In this document: positions 60,684 through 64,000 of the stretch, piece after piece
Position numbering within the stretch: the first letter of the stretch is position 1
How the letters are laid out: each line of letters begins with the position of its first letter
Source: Bin5 sp034422415
GTDB lineage: Bacteria; Chloroflexota; Anaerolineae; Caldilineales; Caldilineaceae
Direction: 5' to 3'
Assembly (NCBI GenBank): GCA_965202955.1
Contig: OZ241871.1
Location: 1,488,001-1,552,000, forward strand
DNA: 64,000 nucleotides
The notes under the pieces: generated by a model
The model's input: only the letters and a program-made list of their open reading frames with translations
What the model was told of the DNA's origin: nothing
The model's database searches: none
Made by a program: the position numbers and the translations under genes

Positions 60684-62606
60684 CTATCCGGCGGCGTTCA
60701 GCCGTATCTGTTCGACCGCGGCAAGCATCTCCTCGACCGACTGCCGGCCGGCGTCGCTGACCGCGCCCAGCATCTGGGTCAGCTCCTCGACACGCGCCGG
60801 CCCGTCGACAGGCTGTACGTCGGTGCCGGTGCGCAGTTCGCCCTCGCTCTCGAAGGTCCGTTTGCGCACGGTCAGGTGGAGGTCGCCGAATGCGGCCAGC
60901 TGGGGCAGATGGGTGATGCAGAGCACCTGGTGGCGGAGCCGGCTGTCATCGGGCTGCTGGCCGGTCAGGTCCCACAGTTTTTCGCCGACAACGCCGCCGA
61001 CGCGGCCGCCGATGCCCTGGTCGATCTCATCGAAGATCAGGACCGGCGTCTGATCGGCCTGCGTCAGCACACTCTTCAGCGCCAGCATCAGGCGGGCGGT
61101 CTCGCCGCCGGACGCCACCTTGGCCATCGGTTTGACCGGCTCGCCGGGGTTGGCGCTGATCAGAAAGGCGACGCGGTCGACGCCGCTGGCGTCAAAGGCG
61201 ACGCGCCGGCCATCGGGCAACCCGGCGCCGTCCTCCTGTTCTTTCATATCGACGGCGACGGCAAAACGGGCGTGGCGCATATTCAGGTGGGCCAGCTCCG
61301 CCTCGACCTGCCGCGCCATCCGTTCGCCCGCGGTCTGCCGCTCCGCGCTCAACTCCGCGCCCAATGCGCCAATTTCGCTCAAGAGTTTCTCTTCCTCTTC
61401 CTCCAGTACGGCCGTCTGCGCCTCCCAGTTGCTCAGCTCCTCCAGCTCCGCCTGCGCCGCGGCCGCGAAGGCCAGGATCTCCTGCGCGGTGTCGCCGTAC
61501 TTGCGTCTGAGGTTTGCGATCAGCGTAAGGCGCTCCTCGACCTCGGCCAGCCGCTGCGGGTTGAACTCGAGGCTGTCGGCATAGCCCTGGAGCGCGCGCG
61601 CCAGGTCGGACAGCTCCTCCAGCAGGGCCTGACCGCGCGCGGCCGCGTCGGCCATGCCGTCGTCGATGCCTGCCAGGCGTTCAACCCGGCCCACGGCCGC
61701 AGCCAGGCCGTCGATGACGCCCGGCATTCCGCCCTCGCCCTCGTTCAACAGCGCCGCGGCGGCGTTCGCCAGCTGCAGGAGCGCCTCGGCATTGCCAAGC
61801 CGTTTGCGCTCGATCTCCAGCATCTCCTCTTCACCGTCCTCCAGCCCCGCCGCGCCGATCTCCTCCACCTGAAAGCTGAGAAGGTCGAGCCGCTGCGCGA
61901 TCGTGCGGGCATCGCTGCGCAGCTGCGCCAGCTCCTCGCGCGTGCGCTGCACCTGCTGCACCTTTTGCGCCACTTCGCCGCGCAATGGCAACAGGCCGCC
62001 GTAGCGGTCGAGCAGATGCACGTGTGTACGTGGGCGCAGGAGGCTCAGGTGTTGGCCCTGCCCATGAATATCGACCAGCAGCGCAGCCATCTCGCCCAGA
62101 AGTTGACGCGAGACGGCGCGCCCGTTGATGCGGCTGATGCTGCGTCCGTTGCGGCGCACCTCGCGGCTGAGGGTGAGCGTCTCGGGCGCGTCGGGGTCGT
62201 CCAACCCCTCGGCCTGCAGGAGAGACAGCGCGGCCGAAACGCCCGGTCCGCCGGGATCGCCGGCCGGCGTCGCGGCTGCCAGTCGGAAGGTCGCCTCGAT
62301 CTCGGCGCGGTCGGCGCCGGCCCGCACCATTTCCGCGGTCGCCCTGTCGCCCAACAGCAGCCCGATGGCGTCGATGATGATCGACTTGCCCGCGCCGGTC
62401 TCCCCGGTCAGGATATTCAATCCGCCGTGAAAGCGCAGTTGCAGCCATTCGATGATGGCGAAGTTGTGGATCCGCAGCTCATCCAGCGCGGCGGCCGGTT
62501 CCACCTGCGGCGCAGGGCCGGTCGCGCCGGCGGGCGCGGCTGCGGCCAGCAGGGAAGGTTGGCTATGCCCCTGCTCGACAGGGGCATGATCTGTCTGCGC
62601 GGCCAT
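60684..62606 (-). CDS. recN: DNA repair protein RecN
   Basis: A 640-residue SMC-like ATPase for double-strand break repair. Walker A GETGAGKS follows the N-terminal LRIHNFAIIEWL. The coiled-coil arms are Glu/Ala/Leu-rich, and the signature region SGGETARLMLALKSVL and Walker B VLIFDEIDQGIGG lie at the C-terminus. The 40 N-terminal residues (Ala/Pro-rich) are unusual, so a later start is possible, but none with a ribosome binding site was found. It overlaps in direction with the NfeD gene 22 bases downstream. Confidence 0.92.
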   Translation of the reverse strand: MAAQTDHAPVEQGHSQPSLLAAAAPAGATGPAPQVEPAAALDELRIHNFAIIEWLQLRFHGGLNILTGETGAGKSIIIDAIGLLLGDRATAEMVRAGADRAEIEATFRLAAATPAGDPGGPGVSAALSLLQAEGLDDPDAPETLTLSREVRRNGRSISRINGRAVSRQLLGEMAALLVDIHGQGQHLSLLRPRTHVHLLDRYGGLLPLRGEVAQKVQQVQRTREELAQLRSDARTIAQRLDLLSFQVEEIGAAGLEDGEEEMLEIERKRLGNAEALLQLANAAAALLNEGEGGMPGVIDGLAAAVGRVERLAGIDDGMADAAARGQALLEELSDLARALQGYADSLEFNPQRLAEVEERLTLIANLRRKYGDTAQEILAFAAAAQAELEELSNWEAQTAVLEEEEEKLLSEIGALGAELSAERQTAGERMARQVEAELAHLNMRHARFAVAVDMKEQEDGAGLPDGRRVAFDASGVDRVAFLISANPGEPVKPMAKVASGGETARLMLALKSVLTQADQTPVLIFDEIDQGIGGRVGGVVGEKLWDLTGQQPDDSRLRHQVLCITHLPQLAAFGDLHLTVRKRTFESEGELRTGTDVQPVDGPARVEELTQMLGAVSDAGRQSVEEMLAAVEQIRLNAAG

Positions 62607-62841
62607 AGGGTTGGGGCGCGTCCTTATCTTGTCTGCTGCGAAAATCCTCGCGCCCTATCTTAGCACAGATGGGCAGACGGATGGAAGAGGTCCCGCTTCG
62701 GGGAGGAGTCCAGAATGGGGTTGAATTTGAAAGCGCGTCCCGATTTTATCAGGACTGGTTACAGTTTTCTCTGTCGACAGGAGCGCAATCAGCTTCGCTC
62801 CTGGAGGTTGGCTGCCGGGACAGTCTTTTTGCTCAGCGCGT

Positions 62842-63258
62842 CTATGCCGGTACAGCGTCCCTCCCGACAAGATATCTTCCCGCGGAAAGATAGAGCAGGG
62901 GAAAAGCGATGTCGATAACAATCCATACCCAATGGAAACTTACAGCAGCAGCTGAAAAGTCCTTTCCACTCCAGTTCCAAAGAAAAAGGTGAAGCACAGC
63001 GATTCCAGCGTACAGAGTAACGTTTGCCTCGAAATATTCTGTTGTCAAGCCTCCCTCTTCGCCACTGTCGAAAATCCGTTTCCGCTGCCACGCTACCCAA
63101 ATCGCCACCAGTCCGCCCAAAACCATCAGGGGGTTGAGGATGTCCCAGGCAATCGATCCGGGCCCTACCGATTGAGGATCGTAAAGTTGGCTGGCGACAA
63201 ACTGAACCCAGACAACAACGGCCAGTACCTGCATTGCAATACCCAGTATTCTGTTCAC
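62842..63258 (-). CDS. Small membrane protein, tandem copy A
   Basis: A 138-residue protein with four predicted helices: two near the N-terminus (about 5-24, 41-57) and two near the C-terminus (about 82-98 and 108-128). It is a clear paralogue of the gene at 63397-63813. The start is GTG with GGAAGGGG about 10 bases upstream. No family is recognised. Its close spacing (138 bases) with the second copy indicates a tandem duplication. Confidence 0.65.
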   Translation of the reverse strand: MNRILGIAMQVLAVVVWVQFVASQLYDPQSVGPGSIAWDILNPLMVLGGLVAIWVAWQRKRIFDSGEEGGLTTEYFEANVTLYAGIAVLHLFLWNWSGKDFSAAAVSFHWVWIVIDIAFPLLYLSAGRYLVGRDAVPA

Positions 63259-63396
63259 AATGAGTATTCCCCTTCCAAGTGTGATGACGCGGGCAGGGAT
63301 AAAATTCAGAGCAGCCAGCCCGAATATTCCTGCAGCAAACCCAAAAAGGGTCTTATGGGATGTTGTTCAGTCGTGCACGTCTGATTTTCCGTGCTG

Positions 63397-63813
63397 TCAG
63401 GTCAGAGATGTCTTGCTCTTGACAAGATACCTTCCGGTGGAAAACAGGAGCAGTGGAAGCGTGATATCGACAAGGATCCAAATCCAGCGGAAACTTATCG
63501 CTGGATCTGAAAAACGGGAGCCGAACCAGTTCCAAAGTACGGCATGAAGCAGAACGATGCCGCCGTACAGAGCAACGTTTGCCTCGAAGTAGTCTTTCGT
63601 CAGGGCCCCCTTGTCGGCACTGGCGAGATTCCGTTTTCTCTGCACGCCAACAAGAATCGCGACCAGCAGGCATAGAACGTTTATGGGGTTAAGGACGCTC
63701 CAGACTTGAAAACTGAGGCCTGTCTGGCCAGGATCGTAGAACTGGTTCGCGACAAACTGAACCCAGACGACAACTGCAACTACCTGTAAAACAGTTCCCA
63801 AGATTCTGTTCAC
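63397..63813 (-). CDS. Small membrane protein, tandem copy B
   Basis: A 138-residue paralogue of the preceding gene, sharing MNRILG, VVVWVQFVA, the YFEANV segment and LxWNW. It has the same GTG start and GGAGGGG about 11 bases upstream. Both copies have intact frames, so both may be functional. No homologous family can be named from sequence alone. Confidence 0.65.
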   Translation of the reverse strand: MNRILGTVLQVVAVVVWVQFVANQFYDPGQTGLSFQVWSVLNPINVLCLLVAILVGVQRKRNLASADKGALTKDYFEANVALYGGIVLLHAVLWNWFGSRFSDPAISFRWIWILVDITLPLLLFSTGRYLVKSKTSLT

Positions 63814-64000
63814 AATCGTTTTTCCCCTCCAAAAGTGATGATAAAGCGGGCAGGGAGCAGTTGATTTCCAGATCTTTTGTTAAAGCGGTGATGGCTCGCT
63901 GATCGGAGCCTGGTTGGACCGCTTTGCGTTAGGGCGTCAAGAGCAGTTCTAGCGCCGCGCTCTATGATGTTTATTGCCTTTCTCCCAGACCGGCCCGAGA

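Noticed and set aside
60876..62663. 595-codon plus-strand open frame opposite recN
   Set aside because: Caused by high GC and the strong third-base bias of recN; no family features.

Overview
The window reads as one piece of a GC-rich, probably monoderm bacterial chromosome, most likely Chloroflexota (Caldilineae/Anaerolineae-like). This rests on gene content and style: rny-recX-recA order, a short EF-Ts, long acidic low-complexity tails on secreted and ribosomal proteins, Pro/Thr-rich stalks on lipoproteins, and many Opp-type ABC importers. The assignment is inference; the 16S gene at 31024-32543 would settle it.

Layout. (1) 1-5160: a minus-strand genome-maintenance block (rny start, recX, recA, dnaA). 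Upstream of dnaA lies an AT-rich stretch followed by regularly spaced DnaA-box-like motifs, a candidate oriC. (2) 5174-11319: housekeeping genes (GNAT, DUF3048 protein, slipin, DUF971 protein, site-2 protease with CBS domains, rpe). (3) 11455-17600: the translation/lipid block rpsB-tsf-pyrH-frr-uppS-cdsA on the minus strand, with an intrinsic terminator between tsf and pyrH and an orphan OmpR-type regulator upstream. (4) 18093-30603: a plus-strand metal-acquisition island. It has an IrtAB/YbtPQ-like exporter-fold ABC pair, an FhuF-type 2Fe-2S ferric reductase, a fused, partly deleted and frameshifted ABC exporter pseudogene, and a complete Opp/Nik-type importer whose two ATPases are fused. (5) 30692-36160: an rRNA operon (promoter, 16S, tRNA-Ile, 23S, 5S, terminator). 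(6) 36197-46532: a second Opp-type importer on the minus strand with unusual parts: a solute-binding protein anchored at its C-terminus, a permease with a large extracytoplasmic insertion, and a six-Asp-box BNR protein encoded inside the operon. (7) 46803-64000: a TPR lipoprotein, a DHDPS/NAL-family aldolase, a DUF4129 protein with two paralogous membrane proteins, an enolase-superfamily enzyme, a P-loop protein, a secreted nuclease, a phosphoribosyltransferase-nth pair, an NfeD/ClpP-type protease, recN, and two tandem copies of a small membrane protein.

How the genes fit together. Blocks 1 and 3 are the replication/repair and translation/envelope core. Block 4 looks able to import a ferric metallophore and release the iron by reduction; no biosynthetic genes are visible. 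Block 6 appears to be a surface-assembled capture and import machine for an unknown oligomeric ligand. No CRISPR array, phage or complete insertion sequence was seen. All calls come from reading the sequence; no database search was run.
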